Below, piece by piece: positions 9,509-17,821 of a stretch of DNA of 64,000 bases. Source of the DNA: Saprospiraceae bacterium. Lineage in GTDB: Bacteria > Bacteroidota > Bacteroidia > Chitinophagales > Saprospiraceae. The stretch is from positions 1 to 64,000 of the forward strand of contig JAJCYI010000027.1 of NCBI GenBank assembly GCA_029263015.1, read 5' to 3'. Position 1 is the first letter of the stretch; every line of letters starts with the position of its first letter. A program made the translations under genes and the position numbers. A model generated the notes under the pieces. The model did not search any database. It saw nothing but the letters and a program-made list of their open reading frames with translations, and had not been told where the DNA came from.

Positions 9509-9546
9509 AAATGAGATGTCGCTTCGGTGGCATCTTATTTTTTTTT
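9509..9546 (+). terminator. Intrinsic terminator after the SusC/D operon
   Basis: AAATGAGATG (9509-9518) pairs with CATCTTATTT (9531-9540) through one G-U pair across a 12-nt loop and continues into a run of T. It lies 30 bp after the SusD stop codon. Confidence 0.7.
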
Positions 9547-9547
9547 A

Positions 9548-9717
9548 CCTTAGTAAAAACGATTCAATAACTTGTTCCATTATACTTGTTCTTTTTCCTT
9601 CTTAAAAACTCAAAAAACAGTCTCGTAGCTACGGCTATGCAACGATTTTTTGAATTCTTTAGAACAAAAAATTCCGTCGCATTATGGCACAACTTATTAA
9701 ATCGTTTTTACTTAGGG
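9548..9717. repeat. Long imperfect palindrome with conserved apical core
   Basis: Left arm CCTTAGTAAAAACGAT..AATAACTTGT..CCATTAT pairs with right arm ATTATGGCACAACTTATT..ATCGTTTTTACTTAGGG. Inner arms TTCTTAAAAACTCAAAAAA and TTTTTTGAATTCTTTAGAA also pair. The apex is CGTAGCTACGGCTATGC (9624-9640). It directly follows the operon terminator and fills most of the 330-bp gap. Confidence 0.75.
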
Positions 9718-9808
9718 ACGTAATATCAACAAGTGCCCTATAAATATCAGAAAGAATCACTCCCGACAGGATCAATTATCTCTTCACCGTTCCTAAAAAA
9801 GATTCAAG

Positions 9809-10528
9809 ATGAAATACCTCTTCACTTCTTTAATTTTCATCAGTGCTTATTTATTCTCTTATGGGCAGGGATTTAACGAGGTCGTCAAGCAAGATATATT
9901 TAGTAATCCAGGAGATGTGCAAAACCAAATGTACATCAACATGATGAACCGCGACAATACACTTAAAGACGCCGAACAAACCTCCCTATACTCGCAATGG
10001 CAACCCACCGAGGTTAAGGGCAAAAACGAAATCTCCTTTTCAATTGATTCTACGAACTACAACTATGCTACAGATCAGTTTTATTTTATGCACCAAGAAA
10101 AATTATATTTCTTAGATTCCGATAAAATTAAATCCGTAAATATAGGGAGGGAAAATTTTGGCAAGTATTCCTATAATATTGACCAAAAAACAAAAAAAGG
10201 GTTTTTACAAATTTTGGTTGACGGTGATTTTCCATTACTCAAAAGAACGTATCTGAAAAAAGTTGTAACTAACGATCATCCCATGAAATTGGCCCAAGCC
10301 AACAAAGTCCAAATTAAAAAATCGTCCGATTTATATTATTATGATAAAAAAACAAATTCGGCTAAAATATTACCAAAAAGCAAAAAGAAATTTATAAATC
10401 TATTCAGGAAAAGGCAGGCAAAGCTGATAAGGTTCGCAGAGGAACAGAACATATCCACACACGATGAAAATGATGTCATCCGGTTATTCCAATATAATAA
10501 AATGATAAATACAGACCAAAATAAATAA
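9809..10528 (+). CDS. Hypothetical secreted protein
   Basis: A 239-residue protein with a signal peptide (cleavage after LFSYGQ). I do not recognise the family. The mature protein is rich in Lys, Asn and Tyr, with a predicted beta region (KNEISFSIDSTNYNYATDQFYF, DSDKIKSVNIG) and a basic helical C-terminus (KKKFINLFRKRQAKLIRFAEE). It is distinctly AT-rich compared with the SusC/D genes. It ends three bases before the ATG of the next gene, so the two are translationally close and probably act in the same compartment, the periplasm or outer membrane. Confidence 0.65.
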   Translation: MKYLFTSLIFISAYLFSYGQGFNEVVKQDIFSNPGDVQNQMYINMMNRDNTLKDAEQTSLYSQWQPTEVKGKNEISFSIDSTNYNYATDQFYFMHQEKLYFLDSDKIKSVNIGRENFGKYSYNIDQKTKKGFLQILVDGDFPLLKRTYLKKVVTNDHPMKLAQANKVQIKKSSDLYYYDKKTNSAKILPKSKKKFINLFRKRQAKLIRFAEEQNISTHDENDVIRLFQYNKMINTDQNK

Positions 10529-10531
10529 GTG

Positions 10532-11167
10532 ATGAAAAAAATTATACTTGCTGGTCTTTTTTTTCTTATCACCTTTCATATAAAATCCCAGGGGTTCCAT
10601 TTTGGGGCACATTTATCCGGTGTCTCTTCTCAGATAGAAGGCGACAAATTAATAGGATTCCATCATTTCGGTTATTCGTTTGGACTAATCGGCGGATATA
10701 CTTTTACTAAAGCACATTATTTAATTATCAGTCCACAATACACCCTCTTTGGGAGCAACAAAAAGGGGGAGAGGTTTTCTAATGAAGGAAATAAAATTTT
10801 TGTCGAGATGGACATAAGGACAATAAATGTCCTTTTTGCCTATTCCTATCGTTTCGGAGATTCATGGACAGGGGATAAAAAATACCGCCTTAATTCAGGG
10901 GTGCGGGTACACCGATTGTTAAATGCAAATACCAATATAATTAAATCGAGAGGCGCAGGAGAAATAACCATTGACAAAGGGAAAGACCTGGATGATTTTT
11001 TCTTGACACTCGACCTCGGGGTGGGTCTAAATATTGCTTCCAATCTTGGCCTGGAGTTGGAATACAACCATTCCTTACAAAATATCCTAAAAACCCAAAA
11101 GGCAGACGTTCGCAAACTGGCCCCTTTCTATCTTTCATTGGGAGTATCTTATTATTTTTCGTTGTAG
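10532..11167 (+). CDS. Outer-membrane beta-barrel protein (porin-like family)
   Basis: A 211-residue protein. The ATG at 10532 is chosen over the GTG just before it. A signal peptide ends at HIKSQG. The rest alternates hydrophobic and polar residues in strands bounded by glycine and aromatics (HFGYSFGLIGGYTF, INVLFAYSYRFGD, DLGVGLNIASNLGLELEYNH) and ends in a strand with terminal aromatics (FYLSLGVSYYFSL). This is the pattern of small 8- to 10-stranded barrels of the outer-membrane-protein beta-barrel domain group. It probably forms a two-gene operon with the secreted protein upstream. Confidence 0.7.
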   Translation: MKKIILAGLFFLITFHIKSQGFHFGAHLSGVSSQIEGDKLIGFHHFGYSFGLIGGYTFTKAHYLIISPQYTLFGSNKKGERFSNEGNKIFVEMDIRTINVLFAYSYRFGDSWTGDKKYRLNSGVRVHRLLNANTNIIKSRGAGEITIDKGKDLDDFFLTLDLGVGLNIASNLGLELEYNHSLQNILKTQKADVRKLAPFYLSLGVSYYFSL

Positions 11168-11232
11168 GCAAGAAAATGATGCCCGCTCATCTTTAATTCG
11201 CTATTGCCATATTCATTTACTTTTGGTGTCTG

Positions 11233-11697
11233 TCAATAGGATTCTAAGAAATCAGCTAATAACTCAAGTCTGCACCAGTTATCCTCTTCAAATTGAACTT
11301 TCAAACGAACATCTGTTGTAACAATTATCTTCTCCTCATCAATGCAACTTGCAGCCTCGAACAAATACGTGTCACTCCCATAATTTCCAACATTAAGTTT
11401 CCCTGTGACGGCTTCCGGCAGTTCTTTTATTTCATCGTCACTGACTCTTACACATCGGTTGCTATCTTCCAAAATAATTTTTATAAAATCTCGGATAGGT
11501 GTAACTACCTCATGCAGTTTCTGGAAATCTTTTGCGTACCGCAATACTTTAGAAATAAATGGAGAAGGCTCTTTAACGATAATCCTATCACCTTTTTCAA
11601 TAAACCGTTGTAAAAAAATTTGTAATAATATTTTTTCTTCCGCACTTGCGGCAGGGGTGAAATATTCGGGCAGCCATTCATTTACAACTAAATCCAT
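11233..11697 (-). CDS. PIN-like domain protein, partner of the upstream ATPase
   Basis: A 154-residue soluble protein starting at the ATG at 11697, two bases after the stop codon of the ATPase gene; an upstream TTG is rejected. Spaced acidic residues fit a PIN-like nuclease fold: D2 at the end of a short first strand (MDLVVNEWL), acidic residues around DDEIKELPE (88-95), D109 in GSDTYLFEAA, and D129 in IIVTTD, the typical last motif of PIN domains. No helix-turn-helix or signal peptide is present. If it is a nuclease, the ATPase would be its sensor or regulator, as in other ATPase-plus-nuclease defence pairs. The PIN call comes from motif spacing only. Confidence 0.55.
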   Translation of the reverse strand: MDLVVNEWLPEYFTPAASAEEKILLQIFLQRFIEKGDRIIVKEPSPFISKVLRYAKDFQKLHEVVTPIRDFIKIILEDSNRCVRVSDDEIKELPEAVTGKLNVGNYGSDTYLFEAASCIDEEKIIVTTDVRLKVQFEEDNWCRLELLADFLESY

Positions 11698-11699
11698 AA

Positions 11700-12926
11700 T
11701 CAATCAACCAGTTTGAAAATAGATTTTAAATCTGACAACTCAGCTTCATAAAAATGAGAAAGACCACCTTCGATCTGCCCTTTGTCATTAATGTTCTGCA
11801 TCTCAATTTTAGTTTCACTATCTGTCATAGTTAAATGATAAATCTTTACGTCGTCAGGACTTATTTCTTTTTGAGCTACTTTTGACAATAGTGCTTGGAC
11901 AAAATGTTCGCTATGTGTTGACACTAAAAATTGCCCCCCAAAATCATTTACTTTCTTAACAAATGCATTTGCTAATTTTCGAACCAAACTCGGATGTAAA
12001 TGTATCTCTGGTTCATCTATGCAAATAAAATTTTTATTGTATTGAAATGTTTTGGCGAGAATAGTAACTAATTGATTAGTACCAGAACCTTCATTGACCA
12101 AGAAGTTTGATATCCCTGTTTTTGTGTTCTTTGCTTTTAAACTAAATAATCCAGGAGCACCATTTGTTGGCAATTCAATTACTCTATCTGCTATCTCTTC
12201 CAAATAATTGTTGACCATTCCCAAAGTATTTGCATGGCTATCTGACTTAAGCATGGTTGCTACCTCTTCCTCTGTATTTATTATTCCAGTCATTGGAACA
12301 ATGGAATAATATGGCTTAGTGAAACTTCTTGCTACTGGAATGAAATCAGTTTTCGCAAGTGCCTCCACAGGAGAATCTACTGAATTTTTGATGGAATCAT
12401 TTTCTTCGTTGGAAAAAATTGAATCGGGATTTATTCTTGCATGAAACCCATTCCACTCAAATAGCGCGGAAGATTGAGTTCCTTTTTTGAAAACTTTATA
12501 TGTTCTTTCCAAGTTCGCCGAATAAGGAAGGCCAATGTCCAACGAAACATCAATATTGAAATCTCTATTGTATGATTTTAAATCAATAAAAGTCCGAGCA
12601 TGGCCTAATGCCAACTTATAGTAAGTCTGACCATTTGTCTGATCATCTTCAACAGTAATGCCCAATTTAATAAATCCAGAAATTGCATTTGGAGTATTCG
12701 TTTTTGACTTAACTTCTGCAAACCCTCCAAGGTTAATAAATGGCAATGCAAATAAATTTTCCAGCGATTGGTTCGGATTATAAACAAAATCTTGCAGCAC
12801 CATTAATCCGTAAAGCACACTCGACTTGCCGCTATTGTTTGCCCCCGTCAAAACAGTAATTTTACCCAACGGCAAAGTCTCATGTCGAATTGACCGGAAA
12901 TTTTCTATATGGATTTTTTTGATCAT
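11700..12926 (-). CDS. AAA15/OLD-like ABC-type ATPase
   Basis: A 408-residue ATPase. The N-terminus MIKKIHIENFRSI is the typical first strand of SMC/RecF/OLD-like ATPases. Walker A is GANNSGKSS (residues 28-36). A signature-like NEGSGTNQL occurs near residue 275, Walker B FICIDEPEIHLHP near 302-310, and the switch histidine VSTHSEHF near 340. The middle region (about 60-260) is an insert without recognised motifs, and no TOPRIM domain follows. It is co-transcribed with the PIN-like gene. ATPases of this class serve as sensors in Septu, PARIS and related anti-phage pairs. Involvement of this pair in defence is inference; AT-rich composition would fit horizontal transfer. Confidence 0.8.
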   Translation of the reverse strand: MIKKIHIENFRSIRHETLPLGKITVLTGANNSGKSSVLYGLMVLQDFVYNPNQSLENLFALPFINLGGFAEVKSKTNTPNAISGFIKLGITVEDDQTNGQTYYKLALGHARTFIDLKSYNRDFNIDVSLDIGLPYSANLERTYKVFKKGTQSSALFEWNGFHARINPDSIFSNEENDSIKNSVDSPVEALAKTDFIPVARSFTKPYYSIVPMTGIINTEEEVATMLKSDSHANTLGMVNNYLEEIADRVIELPTNGAPGLFSLKAKNTKTGISNFLVNEGSGTNQLVTILAKTFQYNKNFICIDEPEIHLHPSLVRKLANAFVKKVNDFGGQFLVSTHSEHFVQALLSKVAQKEISPDDVKIYHLTMTDSETKIEMQNINDKGQIEGGLSHFYEAELSDLKSIFKLVD

Positions 12927-13027
12927 CTCATTATTTTTTCAGACTTGGTTTCAATTCTTTACGAGGCGTTTGCTCCGCAAAGATAATTTAAATCTACTAC
13001 CTTCACCCTTCAAAAAATTTAAAACTC

Positions 13028-16000
13028 ATGAAACTCAAATCAACACTATTATTCCTCCTCGTAACCCTCCTCAACCTCCAATGCACCGTCGCACAAGATG
13101 CCAAAAAAGGCACCACTAAAAAAGAAGACAAAAAATCGTGGGATGTCAACGACCCTCCCGGCGATGACTGGGGTTGGAAATCCGTCAACTTCACGACCAA
13201 GGAAGGTACTTGGATGAACCTCGACGTCAGCCCCGACGGACAGTGGGTCGTATTTGACATGTTAGGTGATATTTATAAAATGCCGATCAGTGGGGGTAAG
13301 GCCACGCCACTGCGACAAGGTATCGCTTGGGAAGTGCAACCCCGGTTTTCGCCGAATGGGACCCGCATCCTATTCACCAGCGACGCAGGCGGCGGTGACA
13401 ATTGCTGGATGATGGACGCTGATGGCGAAAACGCCAAGCAGATCACCAAAGAAGAATTCCGCTTGCTCAACAATGGCGTGTGGATCAATGAAAACTATAT
13501 CGTGGCCCGCAAGCACTTCACTTCTGGGCGCTCTCTGGGGGCTGGGGAAATGTGGATGTACCACATCACCGGCGGCAGCGGGATTCAATTGACCAAACGC
13601 AAAAACGACCAACAGGACGTGAACGAACCCTGTGTTTCTCCTGATGGCAGGTATGTTTATTTCAGTGAAGACATCTACCCCGGTGGCTTTTTTCAATACA
13701 ACAAAGATCCGAACAGCCAAATTTTTGTCATCAAAAGATACGACCGGGAAAAGGGCAAAATCGAGAATGTAGTTACCGGCCCGGGAGGTGCCATGCGCCC
13801 ACAAATCAGCAACGACGGCAAACTCCTCGCTTTTATCAAACGGGTACGCACAAAAACAGTCTTGTATGTTCACGATTTGGAAACGGGCCAGGAATGGCCA
13901 CTCTTCGACCAGTTGAGCAAAGACCAGCAGGAGGCGTGGACGATCTTTGGCATCTATCCTGGCTTCGATTGGATGCCGACCGACAATGAGATCGTGATAT
14001 ATGGTTTGGGCAAGATATGGCGGGTTCCCGTTGGATTGGGCATGGAAAAACCAGCGAGGGTCGTTGAGATACCTTTTGAGGTGGAGGTGGATACGAAAGT
14101 GGCCGAGACGGTTCGTTTTCAAAATAATGCATTTGAACCCAGTTTCACAGCCAAAGCCATTCGGAATGCCGTGACTTCACCTGACGGCAAGTCACTGATT
14201 TTCAATTCAGTAGGCCTGTTATGGGAGAAAAAATTACCCGATGGCAAACCTGCCATCCTTCTCCGTCAAAACCTGCTGAATGCCCCAAAACAAATGCAGG
14301 TTATCAATATCCAAGACGAACTCAGCAAGGGCAACCACCATTTCCAAGCCGAGCCTGCCTTTTCGCCTGACGGAAGATTCATCGTTTTTGTTTCCTGGAA
14401 TGATGTAGAGATGGGCAAGGTCGTCTTGTATGATTATTCTGGCGAACAACTTCTAAAAACAGGAGCGGATCATATCGTGCTGACCAAAGAAAAAGGCATA
14501 TTTCGCACCCCTTCGTTTTCGCCTGACGGCAAATGGATCGTCTATCGCAAAGATGGCGGTAACTCGCATCAAGGGTATATCCATAGCAAAGAACCTGGCA
14601 TTTACATCGTCCCCGTGGATGGAAGTGCTGAGCCGAAACTCATTACTCCACAAGGAAGTTATCCGCAGTTCAGCGCCGATGGAAAACGCATTTTTTACCA
14701 AAAAGGGGGCTACCTGTTCGGCAGCCTGACCAAGAGTGTGGAGAGCGTGGATTTGAATGGCGAAAACAAACGGGAACATTTTGATGGGAAATATTCGCAG
14801 CGCTACGTCATCAGCCCCGATAACGAATGGGTGGCCTGGTCGGAGCTTTACAAAGTTTATGTTGCTCCATTTCCCAAAACAGGAAAAAAGGTCGGGCTGA
14901 CCTCCAAAACGAAAGCTGTCCCTGTCGCACAAGTGGCGAAGGACGCAGGCATCAATATCCATTGGTCACCTGACAGCAAACAACTCCATTGGACGCTGGG
15001 TGAGGAATATTTCAGCGACGACCTGACGGAGCGTTTTAAATTTTTGGCCGGCTCGCTCGACAGTCTGCCACCGATGGACAGTGTCGGCTTGCGAGTCAAT
15101 TTGACATTGCCGACCGATAAACCCTCTGGCAAAATCGCCCTGACCAATGCCCGCATCATTACCATGGAAGGCGACGCAGTAATTGAGAACGGGACAGTGC
15201 TCGTAGAAGGCAATTTGATCAAAGAAGTAGGCGCTAGGGTGAATGTGCCCAGTGACGCCAAAGTCATTGATTGTGCTGGCAAAACCATCATGCCCGGCAT
15301 CATGGACGTGCATGCCCACAGTGGGAATTTCCGTTATGGCCTCAGTCCTCAAAAGCAGTGGGAATACTATGCAAACCTCGCATACGGCGTCACTACCTCA
15401 CATGATCCGAGCACCAATACGGAGATGGTTTTTGCCCAAAGCGAACTCATCAAGGCGGGCTACATGGTCGGCCCACGGCTGTTCAGCACAGGCACTATTT
15501 TATATGGTGCCGACGGCGATTTCAAGGCCGTTGTCAACTCGCTGGAAGATGCAAAATCCGCCCTGCGCCGAACCAAAGCTTTCGGTGCATTTTCCGTAAA
15601 AAGCTACAACCAGCCCCGCCGCAACCAGCGCCAACAGGTCATGGCTGCTGCCAGAGATTTGGAAATATTGGTTGTGCCAGAAGGCGGTTCATTTTTCTAT
15701 CACAACATGAGCATGGTCGTTGATGGGCACACCACCGTCGAGCACAACATACCCGTGGTGCCGCTCTACAAAGACGTGACCACGCTTTGGGCTGCCACAA
15801 AAACGCACAACACGCCGACCCTTGTCGTGAACTACGGCAGCATCAGCGGTGAGTATTATTGGTACCAGCACACCAATGTCTGGGAACAGGAACGCCTGCT
15901 CAGTTTCACCCCCCGCAACGTCGTTGACAGTCGCGCCCGTCACCGTACTATGGTGCCGGATGAGGAGTACGAGAACGGCCACATCCTCACGTCAAAAAGT

Positions 16001-16435
16001 TTGAAAAAAATGCTGGATGCAGGCGTAAACATCAACCTCGGCGCCCACGGACAATTACAGGGACTTGGTGCCCATTGGGAACTCTGGATGCTGCAACAGG
16101 GTGGCATGACAAACATGGAAGCACTACGTTGCGCCACCATCAACGGCGCCATCACCCTCGGCATGGATCACCAACTTGGTTCTATCAAAGTGGGCAAATT
16201 GGCCGACCTGATCGTTTTGGATGAAAATCCGTTGGAGAATATCCGCAACAGTGAAAAAGTAAAATACACCATGCTGAACGGTCGCTTGTACGATGCCGCC
16301 ACGATGAATGAAATTGGGAATTATGACCGCCCACGCACGGAGTTCTATTTTGAAATGCCGGGGAGCGGGAACGGGTATCCTTATTTTCAGGAAACGAATA
16401 GTTTTTTGAGGCCGCAATGCTGCCAGAAGAATTAG
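13028..16435 (+). CDS. Secreted amidohydrolase with N-terminal TolB-like beta-propeller
   Basis: An 1135-residue exported protein with a signal peptide ending TVAQ. Residues about 50-680 are PD40/TolB-like propeller repeats (VSPDGQWVVFDM, RFSPNGTRILFTSDAGG, FSPDGRFIVFVSWN, FSPDGKWIVYRKDGG). Residues about 700-1110 are an amidohydrolase domain: GKTIMPGIMDVHAHSGNF holds the metal-binding His762/His764, TVEHNIPV contributes another histidine, NINLGAHGQLQGLG follows, and GKLADLIVLDENPLENI is the usual family end. This propeller-plus-amidohydrolase layout is common in Bacteroidota and Gammaproteobacteria and is often called a prolidase-like or imidazolonepropionase-like hydrolase. Substrate unknown. 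Confidence 0.88.
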   Translation: MKLKSTLLFLLVTLLNLQCTVAQDAKKGTTKKEDKKSWDVNDPPGDDWGWKSVNFTTKEGTWMNLDVSPDGQWVVFDMLGDIYKMPISGGKATPLRQGIAWEVQPRFSPNGTRILFTSDAGGGDNCWMMDADGENAKQITKEEFRLLNNGVWINENYIVARKHFTSGRSLGAGEMWMYHITGGSGIQLTKRKNDQQDVNEPCVSPDGRYVYFSEDIYPGGFFQYNKDPNSQIFVIKRYDREKGKIENVVTGPGGAMRPQISNDGKLLAFIKRVRTKTVLYVHDLETGQEWPLFDQLSKDQQEAWTIFGIYPGFDWMPTDNEIVIYGLGKIWRVPVGLGMEKPARVVEIPFEVEVDTKVAETVRFQNNAFEPSFTAKAIRNAVTSPDGKSLIFNSVGLLWEKKLPDGKPAILLRQNLLNAPKQMQVINIQDELSKGNHHFQAEPAFSPDGRFIVFVSWNDVEMGKVVLYDYSGEQLLKTGADHIVLTKEKGIFRTPSFSPDGKWIVYRKDGGNSHQGYIHSKEPGIYIVPVDGSAEPKLITPQGSYPQFSADGKRIFYQKGGYLFGSLTKSVESVDLNGENKREHFDGKYSQRYVISPDNEWVAWSELYKVYVAPFPKTGKKVGLTSKTKAVPVAQVAKDAGINIHWSPDSKQLHWTLGEEYFSDDLTERFKFLAGSLDSLPPMDSVGLRVNLTLPTDKPSGKIALTNARIITMEGDAVIENGTVLVEGNLIKEVGARVNVPSDAKVIDCAGKTIMPGIMDVHAHSGNFRYGLSPQKQWEYYANLAYGVTTSHDPSTNTEMVFAQSELIKAGYMVGPRLFSTGTILYGADGDFKAVVNSLEDAKSALRRTKAFGAFSVKSYNQPRRNQRQQVMAAARDLEILVVPEGGSFFYHNMSMVVDGHTTVEHNIPVVPLYKDVTTLWAATKTHNTPTLVVNYGSISGEYYWYQHTNVWEQERLLSFTPRNVVDSRARHRTMVPDEEYENGHILTSKSLKKMLDAGVNINLGAHGQLQGLGAHWELWMLQQGGMTNMEALRCATINGAITLGMDHQLGSIKVGKLADLIVLDENPLENIRNSEKVKYTMLNGRLYDAATMNEIGNYDRPRTEFYFEMPGSGNGYPYFQETNSFLRPQCCQKN

Positions 16436-16438
16436 GGC

Positions 16439-16470
16439 AAAAAGGCGCTGGATGGTTTCAGCGCCTTTTT
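16439..16470 (+). terminator. Intrinsic terminator after the amidohydrolase
   Basis: A perfect 12-bp stem: AAAAAGGCGCTG (16439-16450) pairs with CAGCGCCTTTTT (16459-16470) across an 8-nt loop, followed by GTATTTTT. The stem starts three bases after the stop codon. Confidence 0.9.
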
Positions 16471-16578
16471 GTATTTTTGGGCTGAGTACAGGACAAAAAA
16501 CTGAGTAAAAACTCTCAACGGTTCGAATATATTTATAAACCTTTTCGAAGATCACCCCTAACTCATTTCCCAAATAAA

Positions 16579-16680
16579 ATGGTACCCAGGATTGACGAAA
16601 AACGAAACCCGGTGATGGTGGTGGCATTATGGCATGAGAAGCGTGATCCTGAGAAGTTGGAGCGCCTGTTGAGAAAGTAA
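16579..16680 (+). CDS. Possible small ORF of 33 residues
   Basis: ATG to TAA reading MVPRIDEKRNPVMVV then ALWHEKRDPEKLERLLRK. It is preceded by CAAATAAA, an AT-rich context usual for starts in this phylum. It is highly charged with a helical C-terminal half and no similarity I recognise. It could be a real small protein or chance; position in the 320-bp gap is the only support. Confidence 0.2.
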   Translation: MVPRIDEKRNPVMVVALWHEKRDPEKLERLLRK

Positions 16681-16754
16681 TGCTTACTGGGCATAAGGAT
16701 TAGAACGCTCGAAGGCGCGAAGAGCTTCCCAACCTTTCACCCTACCTTCACACC

Positions 16755-17795
16755 ATGAAAGCAGCCATCTATCACAACTTCCAACAACCCATCACCATTG
16801 AAAATATCCCCGACCCAATTCCTGGAAAAGGCGAAGTCATCATCCGCGTAAAAGCGACTGGTGTTTGCCGTAGCGACTGGCATGGCTGGATGGGACATGA
16901 TGCAGATATAATTTTGCCACAGGTGCCGGGGCATGAATTGGCAGGCGTGGTAGTGGAAGCAGGGAAAGAAGTAAGAAATTGGGGAAAGGGTGATCGTGTA
17001 ACCCTGCCATTCTGTGTGGGCTGCGGCAGCTGCCCACAATGCCAATCCGGTAACCAACAAATTTGCGATAATTACTTTCAACCGGGCTTTACGGGCTGGG
17101 GATCTTTTGCTGAGTTTGTGAAAATAAAATACGCCGATTATAACCTCATCCGCCTGCCCAATGAAATGGAGTTCACGACCGCCGCGGTGCTGGGGTGTCG
17201 TTTTATCACTGCTTACAGAGGCGTAGTAGTGCAGGGCAGATTGCGGGGCGGCGAATGGGTAGCAGTACATGGTTGTGGGGGCGTAGGCTTGTCGGCAATC
17301 ATGATTGCTGCCGCATTTGGGGCGAACGTAATTGCCATTGATATTAATGAGGAGAAACTGACATTTGCCAAAAATATAGGGGCGGTAGCAACCATCCATG
17401 CGAGGGATGTTACAGATGTGCCAGCAGCCATTCATGAATTAACCAATGGCGGCGTTCAACTTTCTATTGATGCATTGGGCAGCCAAGAGACCTGCCGCAA
17501 TTCCATCCTTTCTCTCTGTAAAAGAGGACGACATGTCCAGCTCGGATTGATGGCTGGCAAAGAAACCGACCCTCCCATTCCGATGGGTGTCGTTATTTCC
17601 AATGAACTGGAAATCATCGGCAGTCATGGCATGCAAGCCCATCAATACCCACCCATGTTGGAAATGATCAAAAAAGGAATATTGCAGCCACAAAGATTAT
17701 TGCACAAAACCGTTTCTTTAGAGAAAGGGGTCGAAGAATTAATGGCCATGGATTCATTTGGAAATCTGGGCGTAACAGTTATTGACAGGTTTTAA
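16755..17795 (+). CDS. Zinc-dependent alcohol dehydrogenase (MDR family)
   Basis: A 346-residue cytosolic enzyme of the medium-chain dehydrogenase family. Catalytic zinc ligands are Cys38 (GVCRSDWHGW) and His60-Glu61 (PGHELAGVV). The structural zinc lobe carries Cys90, Cys93, Cys96 and Cys104 (CGSCPQCQSGNQQIC). The NAD-binding motif is HGCGGVGLSAIMIA, followed by the acidic strand end IDINEEK that favours NAD over NADP. Length is normal. The next gene begins 26 bp downstream on the same strand, so an operon with an FAD oxidase is likely, suggesting joint breakdown of an alcohol or amino compound. Substrate unknown. Confidence 0.92.
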   Translation: MKAAIYHNFQQPITIENIPDPIPGKGEVIIRVKATGVCRSDWHGWMGHDADIILPQVPGHELAGVVVEAGKEVRNWGKGDRVTLPFCVGCGSCPQCQSGNQQICDNYFQPGFTGWGSFAEFVKIKYADYNLIRLPNEMEFTTAAVLGCRFITAYRGVVVQGRLRGGEWVAVHGCGGVGLSAIMIAAAFGANVIAIDINEEKLTFAKNIGAVATIHARDVTDVPAAIHELTNGGVQLSIDALGSQETCRNSILSLCKRGRHVQLGLMAGKETDPPIPMGVVISNELEIIGSHGMQAHQYPPMLEMIKKGILQPQRLLHKTVSLEKGVEELMAMDSFGNLGVTVIDRF

Positions 17796-17821
17796 TTTTT
17801 CGGAAAAATGAAAGTTGTTAA

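Noticed and set aside
13370-14122. 250-codon antisense ORF inside the amidohydrolase gene
   Set aside because: A shadow of a GC-richer coding region; the sense strand has clear propeller motifs and the antisense translation is rich in His/Pro/Arg without any domain.
16519-16545. GGTTCGAAT resembling a tRNA T-loop
   Set aside because: No acceptor, D or anticodon stems can be formed around it; no tRNA was found in the window.
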